Below, one piece after another: positions 50,380 through 58,904 of a stretch of 64,000 nt of DNA. A model generated the notes under the pieces. That model did no database searches, was not told the DNA's origin, and saw only the letters and a program-made list of their open reading frames with translations. The position numbers and the translations under genes are program-made. Positions within the stretch are counted from its first letter, which is position 1, and each line of letters starts with the position of its first letter. The stretch covers positions 1 to 64,000 of the forward strand of contig DAIRSE010000008.1 of NCBI GenBank assembly GCA_036804525.1. Reading direction: 5' to 3'. Source of the stretch: JBFLVT01 sp036804525. Lineage in GTDB: Bacteria > Bacillota > Desulfotomaculia > Desulfotomaculales > JASEER01.

Positions 50380-50802
50380 CTACTTAAAATACCGGTTTAA
50401 AAGCCCCTCCAGGGCCTGGGCATGCCTGGCTTCATCCCGTGAAGATTCGTCCAGGGCGTCGTGGGCGTGGTCATTGCCGATCTCCTTCGCCTTGACTGCC
50501 GCTTCCCTCTTGGCCTTATTGGCCATCTGTTCCCCTCTGAGCATCTTCTCGATATTCTCTTTCGTGCTGCTGGAGATCAGCCCGTTCAGTTCCGCGAAGT
50601 GGGCGGCGTGCCAGGCTTCGTCCATGGCGATAGACTGCAGGACCAGGGCCACTTCGGGGTAACCCTCGCGCTGAGCCTGCCGGGCCATGGCCAGGTACAG
50701 GCCGACCTCCCAGGTCTCACCTTTGAATTCCGCGGCTACCGCTTCTTGAAGATCTGTTCCTTTGGTAACCCCCAGCTTCACTTCGTTAACCAGATCCGCC
50801 AT
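50380..50802 (-). CDS. Rubrerythrin-like ferritin-family protein (no rubredoxin domain)
   Basis: A 140-residue four-helix di-iron protein. EFKGETWEVGLYLAMARQAQ and MDEAWHAAHFAELNGL in the first half, and SRDEARHAQALEGLLNRYF in the second, supply the Glu and His ligands of the diiron site. The rubredoxin domain of full-length rubrerythrin is absent, giving the short form found in many anaerobes, which removes peroxide. ATG 50802 overlaps the PerR stop (TGATG), so the two are one operon. Confidence 0.88.
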   Translation of the reverse strand: MADLVNEVKLGVTKGTDLQEAVAAEFKGETWEVGLYLAMARQAQREGYPEVALVLQSIAMDEAWHAAHFAELNGLISSSTKENIEKMLRGEQMANKAKREAAVKAKEIGNDHAHDALDESSRDEARHAQALEGLLNRYFK

Positions 50803-51250
50803 CAGTATCTCTCCTTTCGGTGCGTTTCTTTATTGTTGTCACCGCATTGCGGGCAGTAACCAAAAAAATGAAGGTTTGCAGACCTGATCTCGTAAGATGA
50901 CGAGCGCACAGCTTTGCATATCGCATCTTCGAGGTTATCCGGGTACGCCTCCATATCGTCCACCCTGCCGCAGGAAAGGCATATCAAGTGAGGGTGGGGG
51001 GTGACGTTAGCGTCGTAGTGATAGACGTTTTCCCCTGTGTTAAAGCGCTGGATCAGCCCCGCTTCCTCAAGAGTCTGCATGGTTTTATAGACGGTGTTGA
51101 AACTGATTGAAGGGAAAACTTGCTGATTTCCTGGTACACGTACTCCGCCGTCGGATGAGCCTTACTTGCCGCAAGCAGCCTGTAAATCGCTTCCCGCTGG
51201 GGAGTAACCCTTAGACCTTTTTGTTTTAATAATTCCCGAGCAGCCATCAT
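50802..51250 (-). pseudogene. perR: PerR/Fur-family regulator with a frameshift near 51115
   Basis: Two frames together make one PerR-like protein: residues 1-43 (GLRVTPQREAIYRLLAASKA; HPTAEYVYQEISK) in the first, then, after a shift near 51113-51120, FNTVYKTMQTLEEAGLIQRF and the metal sites HPHLICLSCGRV and FGYCPQCGD in the second. The expected text is 'EISKxFPSISFNTVYK'; the DNA reads AAG-TTTTCCC, one base short. This is either a one-base deletion, a homopolymer base-call error, or a -1 slip on TTTTCCC. The CxxC pairs and the linked rubrerythrin support a PerR identity. Confidence 0.8.
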
Positions 51251-51528
51251 TTATTTTTTCCTATCAAAGATTTATTACTTTATAGTAATTATTATCATAT
51301 AAGTATTAGTTCGTCAAGTCTTTTGAGCAGTATTGAAAAAAGAAATCCTGTGTCTGAAAACAGGATTTCATTCCCGCCTCTCTGCTATACGGCTCATACA
51401 GTGCCGCCGGTATGATCTGTTACGGAGTTGTATTTCCCAACAAGGTCTGGTATTACGAACACGTCCTCCGGGTTTACCTGTTGTACAGACCGGTTTCCAG
51501 ACGGGTAATCACTCTATCAAGTGATTGA

Positions 51529-51710
51529 TCACACTAAGAGGTGGGGGGTGTGCTCCGACTGTCTGGTCCAGGGGGCCGGAAGCTGCTCAAGGCATTTCCG
51601 GAGGGCCTGGCAAAACCTCGATACTCCTTCGGTGACCGTTTCCCGCCCGTAGCGTGAGAAGCTCAGGCAGACATAGTTATTGCCTTTTGTAAGCACGATA
51701 CTACATTATT
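51529..51710 (-). pseudogene. PLP-dependent aminotransferase, C-terminal remnant
   Basis: The minus-strand frame reads LTKGNNYVCLSFSRYGRETV then TEGVSRFCQALRKCLEQLP before a stop, the usual C-terminal strand and helix of class I aminotransferases ((G)xxYvRLsFs...e.i.eGirrL). The upstream catalytic domain is missing. The interval 51251-51966 otherwise holds only an AAATCCTGT/ACAGGATTT hairpin (51341-51366) and no gene I can support. Confidence 0.5.
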
Positions 51711-51966
51711 CTTAAAGCAGGAAAGACCCAATTGGCTTCTTCCAGTCTCCGTCCAATTGCAACGGCGAACCTCGCGGCGTTGCGGCAGATCCCTGCGGCT
51801 TTCCGCCGGCGCTTCGCAAGGCGCCACTACTCAATTCCCTTTACGAAGAATGAAAGAGCGCGGCACAGGTTAGTTGGCTTTTGGCAATAACAAAAAAGAA
51901 TTGGACTAATAACCAAACAGCATATATGATCTAGGCAAAAGCCACCTGTCAGGGAGTGAGGTTGTT

Positions 51967-53283
51967 TTGGCCGATTACACCAAGATGTGGGACGAGCTGG
52001 GTCTGGATCTCGAGGCGCACGACCAGTTGCTTCAGGCGCTGCCTCCGACGTACGGGGAGGTATATATGCGGCAGGAGAACCGCCCCAAGGGGATGGAGTA
52101 TTTCGACTTCGTGGTCAGCGAGATTCACGGCTTGCGCGTGCAGGAACTGCAGGAGTTCAAGAAAAACGGCGGTAAGGTGGTCGGGACCTTCTGCATCTTT
52201 GTTCCCGAGGAATTGATCCTGGCTGCGGGAGCGGTCTACGTTGGGCTTTGTTCCGGCCTCGATATAGGCGCCGCCCAGGCCGAAGCCGTGCTCCCGCGCA
52301 ATATCTGCCCCTTGATCAAGTCGTTCATGGGCTTTAAGCTGGCCCGCGTCTGTCCCTACATGGAGTCGTGCGACCTCCTGGTGGGGGAAACGACCTGCGA
52401 CGGCAAGAAGAAGGCCTTCGAAGTGCTGGCCGACTTCGCCCCGGTTTACGTCATGGAGACCCCGCAGAGGAAAGGGCCGGTGGGGCGCATGCTCTGGATG
52501 GAGGAAATCCGGCTGCTGGCCCTTAAGCTGGAGGAATTGACCGGGAAGCGCATCACCGGTGACTCCCTTGCCGAGAGCATCCGCCGCGTCAATGCCAAAC
52601 GCCGGGCTCTGCAGCGCCTTAACAGGCTGAGGCAGGCCGACCCGGCGCCGATTTCGGGCCGTGATGCCCTGTTGATCAATCAGATCGCGTTTTATGACGA
52701 CGTTGACCGTTTTACGGCTCAGGTGAACGCCCTTTGCGACGAACTCGAAGAGCGGGTCGGCAAAGGCATCGGGGTAGCCCCTGAGGGGACGCCCCGTGTG
52801 GTCGTCAGCGGTACTCCGATGGCCATCCCCAACTGGAAGGTGCCTTTCATCGTCGAGTCGGCGGGAGCGGTCATCGTCGGCGAGGAGATGTGTACGGGAT
52901 CCCGCTATTTTGAAACCCTCACCGAAGAAAGGGAAGGAGCGGACCTGGACGAGATGCTGGCCGGGGTGGCGGCCCGGCACCTGGAGCCCGACTGCGCCTG
53001 CTTTACGCCCAATTCCCGGCGCCTCGAAAAGCTTGTTGATATGGCCCGCGCCCACCATGCCGACGGAGTCATCAGCTACATCCTCTCTTTTTGCGATCCC
53101 TATGCTGTTGAGGCCTATCAAGTCGAAAAGGCTCTGAGACGCACCGGTATCCCCTCCCTGAAAATCGAGACCGACTACGGCCAGCATGACGCGGGCCAGA
53201 TCCGCACCCGCGTGGAGACTTTCGTGGAGATAGTTGCCGGGCGTAAGGCGGCGGAAAGACGGACCGGCGCTGTAAGCGGATAA
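51967..53283 (+). CDS. Double-cubane-cluster reductase (2-hydroxyacyl-CoA dehydratase D family)
   Basis: A 438-residue cytosolic protein starting at TTG 51967 (GGGAGTGAGG upstream). It belongs to the BcrC/BadD/HgdB family. Cysteines occur in GTFCIFVPEELILAAGAVYV, LPRNICPLIKSFMGF, ARVCPYMESCDLLVGETTCD and GEEMCTGSRYFET, the arrangement of the stand-alone double-cubane-cluster proteins, which carry an [8Fe-9S] cluster and reduce small molecules such as acetylene in vitro. No ATP-dependent activator gene is adjacent. Physiological substrate is unknown. A terminator follows, so it is monocistronic. Confidence 0.85.
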   Translation: MADYTKMWDELGLDLEAHDQLLQALPPTYGEVYMRQENRPKGMEYFDFVVSEIHGLRVQELQEFKKNGGKVVGTFCIFVPEELILAAGAVYVGLCSGLDIGAAQAEAVLPRNICPLIKSFMGFKLARVCPYMESCDLLVGETTCDGKKKAFEVLADFAPVYVMETPQRKGPVGRMLWMEEIRLLALKLEELTGKRITGDSLAESIRRVNAKRRALQRLNRLRQADPAPISGRDALLINQIAFYDDVDRFTAQVNALCDELEERVGKGIGVAPEGTPRVVVSGTPMAIPNWKVPFIVESAGAVIVGEEMCTGSRYFETLTEEREGADLDEMLAGVAARHLEPDCACFTPNSRRLEKLVDMARAHHADGVISYILSFCDPYAVEAYQVEKALRRTGIPSLKIETDYGQHDAGQIRTRVETFVEIVAGRKAAERRTGAVSG

Positions 53284-53307
53284 CAAGAAAGCGGTACTGA
53301 AGATGGC

Positions 53308-53341
53308 AAAAAGCCGGGCCTTGATGGGGCCCGGCTTTTTG
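53308..53341 (+). terminator. Rho-independent terminator after double-cubane gene
   Basis: AAAAAGCCGGGCC-ttgatg-GGGCCCGGCTTTTT is a strong stem with T-run; the A-run makes it usable from the minus strand too. Confidence 0.85.
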
Positions 53342-53370
53342 TCGGCTCGAGAACCGCGATCTAAAAAGAA

Positions 53371-53559
53371 CTAGAGCAGAGAGGGAACAAAAACTAACGA
53401 GCAGACTACAGCCAGGAAGCCAATGACCGGCAGTACAACAAATCCAAAAGACGCTCTGCCCATGAGCATTTCGGCCCGTGGCAGTTCCGAGCAGCAGTAA
53501 GGGTCTTCAAGGCACTCCTTCACGAAATCGTCGTGGCCGGTTCGAATAGAGGCTGTCAT
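53371..53559 (-). CDS. Small single-span membrane protein with CC motif
   Basis: A 62-residue protein from ATG 53559 after AAAGGAGGATG. The N-terminus is polar with an acidic/Cys segment (ECLEDPYCCSELPRAEML), followed by one membrane span (FGFVVLPVIGFLAVVCSLVF). No family recognised. The upstream 53590-53940 stretch contains no gene that I can support. Confidence 0.55.
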   Translation of the reverse strand: MTASIRTGHDDFVKECLEDPYCCSELPRAEMLMGRASFGFVVLPVIGFLAVVCSLVFVPSLL

Positions 53560-53945
53560 TCTCAACATCCTCCTTTCAAATACCTATTTGCCCCTAGAGG
53601 GGGCAATTTCCATATTACTCTTGTACTAATAAGAAGTCAATCGTTCTTGCTCAAGCTCTTAAATTCACTTGATCATAAAAATTGATCAGATGGTAGTGGC
53701 ATACCTGAAGGTATTTTGCACAGCGGCATCCTTTACCACTCAAAGCCTGGACGTCATGTGTAGCTTTCCAGATTTGCGTAACGGTTCTTTTAAATATTCT
53801 AAAACCTGTTGAGGTTCATGCCTTGTATCCTTACGCGTATCGCTTTTTCAGCCCGTTGTATGCTGCGGGCACAAGGTTCAAGATGGGCTTAGCCCTATGT
53901 TTGTGGTAGGATAAGGATAGAACTCTGCTGAAGGGGTGTTTTTAA

Positions 53946-54380
53946 ATGGCTCTTACAAAAACGGACATTGAGGAACTGCAGTCGGCCTATACCATGGCTT
54001 TTATTTTTAAGGACGGAAAAGGCTGCATTGAGGTGACCAGGGAGGAGGATCTGGACCACCCGTACCGGATCGAAACCGAGACCCGGTTTGCGGACGAGAC
54101 AAGCCAGGACAGCAAATTGATCCGTGCCGCGGCGTTCTTTATGCTTGCCCGGCAAAACCGCAGATGTACGACCATTGCCCGGCTGTTGCAAGAGGGAGAC
54201 AAGATTCAACTCGAATGGCAGCGTGACCGCTTTACCACCCCTAATATGGAGGCGGAGGGCTTTCATACGGACGCTCTCTTTTTGAATATTATCCGTGACG
54301 GACAGGTGCTGACCTTCCTGCTGGATGTTTACACAACAAACAAGGAAGAGATGAGAATGATCGAGGCATCTGTCAGTTAA
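53946..54380 (+). CDS. Hypothetical 144-residue protein
   Basis: A soluble alpha/beta protein from ATG 53946 after CTGAAGGGG. It begins MALTKTDIEELQSAYTMAFI and has alternating strands (GCIEVTREED, HPYRIETETRF, KIQLEWQRDRF) and helices, suggesting a compact single domain. No family, cofactor motif or operon partner was recognised. A weak hairpin with a T-run (ACATCCC/GGGATGT then CCTGTTTTTT) follows the stop. Confidence 0.6.
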   Translation: MALTKTDIEELQSAYTMAFIFKDGKGCIEVTREEDLDHPYRIETETRFADETSQDSKLIRAAAFFMLARQNRRCTTIARLLQEGDKIQLEWQRDRFTTPNMEAEGFHTDALFLNIIRDGQVLTFLLDVYTTNKEEMRMIEASVS

Positions 54381-54477
54381 AACCAAACATCCCCAACAAC
54401 GTCCCTGCTGCTGAACGCACAGGGATGTCCTGTTTTTATAAATGAAAACCCTCGGGATCGGCCCGTTGAAAACCCGA

Positions 54478-54652
54478 GGGCTGTTCAAAAACAAGCATGG
54501 CACGGAAGGCCTAATGGCTGTAAGCACTAAGCTATAGGCTATAGGACATTGTTGAACGGCTTCGGTCTTGCCGAATCCGAACCTCTGAATCCTAATGCCT
54601 AATGCATAGCGCTTAGCGCCAAATAGGGCAGGCGAAGTTTTTCAACAGCCCC
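54478..54652. mobile_element. MITE-like element, copy 2
   Basis: Terminal inverted repeats GGGCTGTTCAAAAAC and GTTTTTCAACAGCCCC enclose about 175 bp. The first ~35 bases and the last ~24 bases are nearly the same as in the copy at 2979-3117, but the middle is different and includes GCTATAGGCTATAGGAC and a second dyad. No transposase is encoded. It lies in an intergenic gap. Confidence 0.6.
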
Positions 54653-54678
54653 GGAAGGGGGTCACAGGCACTGCATTA

Positions 54679-54993
54679 TTAATCAAACAGATCGCCAAAA
54701 ATCTCGAAAATGCCGTGCTTCTTCTTTTTCTTGTGGTGGTAATCCTTGCTGTGGTAATGGTGGCCTTCGTACCTGTGATCCTCATATCTGTGAGGAGGTT
54801 TTTCGTAATCCTCTTCGTGACGCCGCTTGTGCACGTCCTCATAGTCAGCCTCAAACTCTCTTGCCAGGGAGACTACTTTTTCGAGTTCTCCGCGGTCCAA
54901 CCACACCCCGCGGCAGCGGGGGCAAACGTCCATGAGGACGCCGTATCGCGAGACTTCTTTCAGGTGGTCATGGCAAACGGGACACTCTTTCAT
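54679..54993 (-). CDS. TFIIB-type zinc ribbon protein with His/Lys-rich tail
   Basis: A 104-residue protein from ATG 54993. The N-terminal zinc ribbon (KECPVCHDHLKEVSRYG, then MDVCPRCRGVWLDRGELEKV) matches the zf-TFIIB family of small bacterial proteins. The C-terminal half is a His/Asp/Tyr/Lys-rich low-complexity stretch (RYEDHRYEGHHYHSKDYHHK) followed by an amphipathic end (IFEIFGDLF). The His cluster is a likely metal-binding tail. Function unknown. Confidence 0.8.
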   Translation of the reverse strand: MKECPVCHDHLKEVSRYGVLMDVCPRCRGVWLDRGELEKVVSLAREFEADYEDVHKRRHEEDYEKPPHRYEDHRYEGHHYHSKDYHHKKKKKHGIFEIFGDLFD

Positions 54994-55102
54994 CCTTGAA
55001 CAACTCCCTTACCTGGTAAACTATGCTTCCTAAGACAAGTATATCATCTCTGTCGCGGGGCTAAACCATCTTCTATGTCAATCAGTGGATGCGCGATACC
55101 TC

Positions 55103-57781
55103 TTACCTGCCTTCGTTCCGAAAATAGGGGAGCCGGTTAAGCAGGTAGATCAGCAGGTTGGGCGACACGGCGCCTAAAAACACCAGCGCCCATTGCCCCG
55201 TGTTGAGCGGAACGGCGCTTAAGGCGGTGTTCAGACCCGGGACGTGGACGGCCGCGAACTGCAGCCCCAGGGTGATGATGACCGCCCCGATCATATAAGG
55301 ATTTTCCAGCAGGGTCCGGTCTAAACCCAGACCGTCCCGTCGCCTCACGTTGAGCGCGTATCCCAGCTGGGTGACGGCCAGCGTGGCGAAGGTAAGCGTC
55401 CTGGCGACCTCCATCTGCGTAAAGTTGTTCAGGGCGTAGATAAAGATGAATAAGGGGCCCAAGGACAGTACAGACCCGTGCAGCAGAATGGTCAGCTTGA
55501 ACTTGGCGGTAAGTATATCCTGGCGGGGGTTGCGGGGTGGACGGGACATAATCCCCTTTTCCGCCGGTTCCCAACCGAGCGCCAGAGCCGGAAAAACGTC
55601 GGTTACCAGGTTCATCCACAGGATCTGGAGCACGACCAGGGGCAGCGGCAATCCAATGATGATAGCCACAAAGATCAGGGCGATCTCGCTCAGGTTACAC
55701 GAGAACATGTACTGGATGAACTTCTGGACGTTGTCAAAGATGATCCGTCCCTGCTTCACGGCCCGGATGATCGTGGCGAAATTGTCGTCGGCCAGCACCA
55801 TGTCGGAGGCCTCCCGGGCTACAGCCGTACCCCCGCGGCCCATGGCCACCCCGATATCTGCCCTCTTGAGAGCCGGGGCGTCGTTGACGCCGTCCCCGGT
55901 CATGGCGACGATCTCCCGGTTGTTCTTTAAGACGTTGACGATGTCGAGTTTGTTGCGGGGCGATACCCGCGCAAAAATGCTGGCCTTCTTGACCTTTTCC
56001 TCCAGTTCGCCGGCGGAAAGGCCGTCCAGATCCCGGCCGTGGATCACCTCGCCCTTCAGGCCGATCCGTTCCCCGATGGCCGCCGCCGTCGCCGGCTGGT
56101 CCCCTGTGATCATCATCACCCGGATTCCGGCGCGCTGCGCCTCGGCTACCGCCGCGGCAACCTCGGGGCGAGGGGGATCGGAAATCCCGGCGAGCCCGAG
56201 GAAGACTAGATCGGCAAACGGACTGTCGGTGTCTTCGCAAATCTTGTAGGCCACTGCCAGCAGGCGCAAGCCCCGGCGTGCCAGGGCGTCGTTATGGCTC
56301 ATGATCTCCTTGCGCAGTTCCTCGTTGAGCTCGATCTCCCGCCCGCCGATGCGGACCCTGGAGCAAACATCAAGGATCGCCCCCGGAGCGCCTTTGGCGA
56401 ATACGGCTCCGGTGCCGTCCGGCAGCCTGTAAAAAGCAGCGCTGCGCCGGGTCTCCGACGAGAAGGGGACTTCTCCCAGCCGCGTATACCCGCTACGTTC
56501 GGCCTGCTCCCGCAGGAAACCCGCCTTTGCGGCGGCGACCACGAGGGCCCCCTCGGTCGGGTCGCCGATGACGTCCCATTCACCGTTGTCGTCTTCCTGA
56601 ATGCCGGCCTTGCTGGAAAGCGCCCCGGCCTGGAGGAAGAGTTTAAGGTCGTGGTCCGCTTGAACGTCGATGGGGCCGTCCGGGCCTGTAAACCCCCCGG
56701 TGGGGACATACCCTTCTCCGCTGACCTGGATTTCCCGGCCCGGCAGCCAGATCGTTTCGACCCGCATCCGGTTTTCAGTGATTGTCCCGGTTTTGTCGGT
56801 ACAAATGACGGTGGTCGAACCCAGCGTTTCGACGGCGGGAAGCTTACGCACGATGGCGTTCTGCCGGGCCATGCGCTGCATGCCGATGGCCAGGGTTATC
56901 GTGGCGACGGCGGGAAGGCCCTCCGGGACGGCTGCGATGGCCAGGGCGATGGCGGTGACCACCATCTGGCCGATCGGGTTGCCTGTCAGGACACCGGCGA
57001 TGCCGATGATGGCGGCAAGGCCCAGGCTGATGCCGACCAAAGAACGGCCCATGCGTTCCAGGCGTTTTTCCAGGGGACTGTGCTCGTCGGGCGTGTCTTC
57101 CAGGAGGTGGGCGATCCGGCCCAGTTCGGTATCCATGCCGGTAGCCGTGACAACGGCGCGCCCGCTGCCCCTTGCCACGTTGGTGCCCAAAAAGACGGTG
57201 TTCTTGCGGTCGCCCAAGGGCGGGTTCGGGTCCGAAATAGGCTCGGTGTTCTTCTCCACCGGTTCGGACTCGCCGGTCAGCGCCGCCTCGATAACGCTTA
57301 ACTCCTTCGCCTCGAGCAGTCTGGCGTCGGCGGGGACGCGGTCGCCTTCTTCCAGAACGATCAGGTCCCCCGGCACGAGCTCGCGGGCCGGGATTTCGGA
57401 CAGATGGCCGTCGCGGATGACCTTGGCCGTGGGGGTGATGATCTTCTTCAAAGCCGAGACGGCCTGCTCGGCCCGGAACTCCATAATAAACCCGAGGACG
57501 GCGTTCAGGATGATTACGACAAAGATGGCGGCGGCTTCGAAGAAATCTCCAAGGGCCAGGGAGATGCCTGTTGCGGCAAGAAGCAGGATGACGATGATGC
57601 TGCGAAACTGGTTGATCAGGATCAGGACCGGAGAGATTTTGGCTTTTTCTTTGATCTCGTTAGGCCCGTAGCGGTGGCTTCGCCGGGCCGTCTCATCTGC
57701 GGTTAAGCCGGTCACCCCGGAAGTCTGGAGTTCCTCGATCGTTTCGTGGGCTGTCTTCTGGTGCCACACGTTTTGCACCAC
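55103..57781 (-). CDS. Calcium-type P2-ATPase (cation-transporting)
   Basis: An 892-residue P-type ATPase of the SERCA/PMCA-like bacterial class, with N-terminal cation ATPase domain (HETIEELQTSGVTGLTADET), the actuator motif LTGESEPVEK, the transport-site segment AIAAVPEGLPAVATITLAIG in span four, the phosphorylated Asp in CTDKTGTITEN, MITGDQPATA and GDGVNDAPALKRADIG. The PEGL sequence at the ion site favours Ca2+ (or Mn2+) over K+ or heavy metals. GTG 57781 is the start. It exports cation from the cytosol. No regulator is adjacent. Confidence 0.92.
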   Translation of the reverse strand: MVQNVWHQKTAHETIEELQTSGVTGLTADETARRSHRYGPNEIKEKAKISPVLILINQFRSIIVILLLAATGISLALGDFFEAAAIFVVIILNAVLGFIMEFRAEQAVSALKKIITPTAKVIRDGHLSEIPARELVPGDLIVLEEGDRVPADARLLEAKELSVIEAALTGESEPVEKNTEPISDPNPPLGDRKNTVFLGTNVARGSGRAVVTATGMDTELGRIAHLLEDTPDEHSPLEKRLERMGRSLVGISLGLAAIIGIAGVLTGNPIGQMVVTAIALAIAAVPEGLPAVATITLAIGMQRMARQNAIVRKLPAVETLGSTTVICTDKTGTITENRMRVETIWLPGREIQVSGEGYVPTGGFTGPDGPIDVQADHDLKLFLQAGALSSKAGIQEDDNGEWDVIGDPTEGALVVAAAKAGFLREQAERSGYTRLGEVPFSSETRRSAAFYRLPDGTGAVFAKGAPGAILDVCSRVRIGGREIELNEELRKEIMSHNDALARRGLRLLAVAYKICEDTDSPFADLVFLGLAGISDPPRPEVAAAVAEAQRAGIRVMMITGDQPATAAAIGERIGLKGEVIHGRDLDGLSAGELEEKVKKASIFARVSPRNKLDIVNVLKNNREIVAMTGDGVNDAPALKRADIGVAMGRGGTAVAREASDMVLADDNFATIIRAVKQGRIIFDNVQKFIQYMFSCNLSEIALIFVAIIIGLPLPLVVLQILWMNLVTDVFPALALGWEPAEKGIMSRPPRNPRQDILTAKFKLTILLHGSVLSLGPLFIFIYALNNFTQMEVARTLTFATLAVTQLGYALNVRRRDGLGLDRTLLENPYMIGAVIITLGLQFAAVHVPGLNTALSAVPLNTGQWALVFLGAVSPNLLIYLLNRLPYFRNEGR

Positions 57782-58066
57782 CCCCGGCCAAACGATTTGA
57801 TCCCTTAAACTGTTGCTTCCATAAACCCAACTTTTTTATTAGTGTCTTGAGCTGTTCACGTTTATCCTGTCACCTCTGACCTCTCACCTTACACTTCCCA
57901 ATAGCCGGCGAAGTGTTTCAGCGGCATCTTAGGTAAATTGTAACAGTTGAAAGGATAGTCTGCGTAGTGCTCTTGACATATAATTAAAAGCAAAATCGGC
58001 CGGGAAAAGGCGCTGTGCTTTATGTATCGGGCGAGACAGGACTTTCACAACGGCGAGGGGGATTCT

Positions 58067-58363
58067 ATGGATAAGGTTGAGGTCAGGGCCTTCGGCGACC
58101 TGAAACGGCTTTTTGACGAGAGAGGCTGGCCCTTTCCGCTTTTCGTCGACCTGCCTGCCGGAGCCAGGGCCGCAGACCTGGCGCGGGAACTGGACATCCC
58201 TCTGGACAAAGTGGAGGTCGTGTTTGTGAACGGCAGGGTCCGGCGCGTCGACTGCTCGCTTGCCCCCGGCGACCGGGTAGCCTTTGTGCCCCCCGGCACC
58301 CCGGGACCTTACCGGGTGCTTTTGGGATTTATGGATAAAGGACGCGGGGCGGAAAACTCTTAA
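58067..58363 (+). CDS. Ubiquitin-like MoaD/ThiS-type small protein
   Basis: A 98-residue beta-grasp protein from ATG 58067 after GAGGGGG. The sequence VEVRAFGDLKRLF followed by VDLPAGARAADLARELDIPL and VFVNGRVRRVDCSLAPGDRV fits the Mut7-C/RnfH-type ubiquitin-like domain. The C-terminus lacks the Gly-Gly needed for sulfur transfer, so it is unlikely to be a real MoaD/ThiS carrier. It stands near, but upstream of, the nif leader. Confidence 0.7.
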   Translation: MDKVEVRAFGDLKRLFDERGWPFPLFVDLPAGARAADLARELDIPLDKVEVVFVNGRVRRVDCSLAPGDRVAFVPPGTPGPYRVLLGFMDKGRGAENS

Positions 58364-58403
58364 GCCGTACCGTAGTCCATAAATATGAGGGGGTGTTGAA
58401 CAA

Positions 58404-58799
58404 ATGGAACGTAGACAGGCGAAGTGGGCCGGCCGCCTCTTTGCCGTCCTCCTGATCGGCTACTCCAGCCTTGTCGCCAGCTTGGGGCTTATCAGCCCCC
58501 GGACGTTGCTGCAATCCGTCCCTGAGGGGGGCGCGGCGGTCTTTACGGCTCTGGCGGTTTCGTTTTTCATCGTGTCCGTGCCCGCCGCGCGGCGCGCTAC
58601 GGAGGCTTTTCCCAGGCCTCTCCAGGGCGTGGCGTTTGCCGCAGTGGGCGGTTTTCTCCTGCCGGCTTTCGCCTGGTCGGTGGAAGCGTGGAACCTTCAC
58701 TGGCTGGCCGCCTGGGCCCTGGCCCTTGTTCTGTCGGTTGCGGGGCAGTGGGCGGGACTGCGGGTCGGAGAGAAACTGACGGGAAACGGCGGGGAATAG
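58404..58799 (+). CDS. Four-span membrane protein of unknown function
   Basis: A 131-residue hydrophobic protein from ATG 58404. Spans are near 12-31, 45-62, 73-93 and 99-117 (FAVLLIGYSSLVASLGLISP; FTALAVSFFIVSVPAAR). I recognise no family. It ends 70 bases before the promoter of the nitrogenase leader and is not part of that transcript. Confidence 0.6.
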   Translation: MERRQAKWAGRLFAVLLIGYSSLVASLGLISPRTLLQSVPEGGAAVFTALAVSFFIVSVPAARRATEAFPRPLQGVAFAAVGGFLLPAFAWSVEAWNLHWLAAWALALVLSVAGQWAGLRVGEKLTGNGGE

Positions 58800-58867
58800 C
58801 AAAAGGCCGAATGGGGTCAGATGGCTGCCGTTCGGGTTTTCTTTTTGACAGGTGACCGTTTTTGCTG

Positions 58868-58896
58868 TTGACATTTCCGCCAGCCGGTTTTAAACT
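58868..58896 (+). promoter_or_regulatory. Predicted promoter of the nif operon
   Basis: TTGACA (58868-58873), a 17-nt spacer and TAAACT (58891-58896) precede the nif leader by a few bases. It is a sigma-A type promoter; no sigma-54 GG-N10-GC site was seen. Confidence 0.6.
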
Positions 58897-58904
58897 AACC
58901 CCTA

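Noticed and set aside
51949..53286. 445-codon minus-strand frame over the double-cubane gene
   Set aside because: Antisense shadow of a conserved gene; composition and lack of any family resemblance.
56294..57671. Long plus-strand frames over the Ca2+-ATPase gene
   Set aside because: Shadows of a conserved P-type ATPase on the minus strand.
58067..58363. True MoaD sulfur carrier
   Set aside because: The C-terminus lacks the Gly-Gly needed for adenylation and thiocarboxylation.
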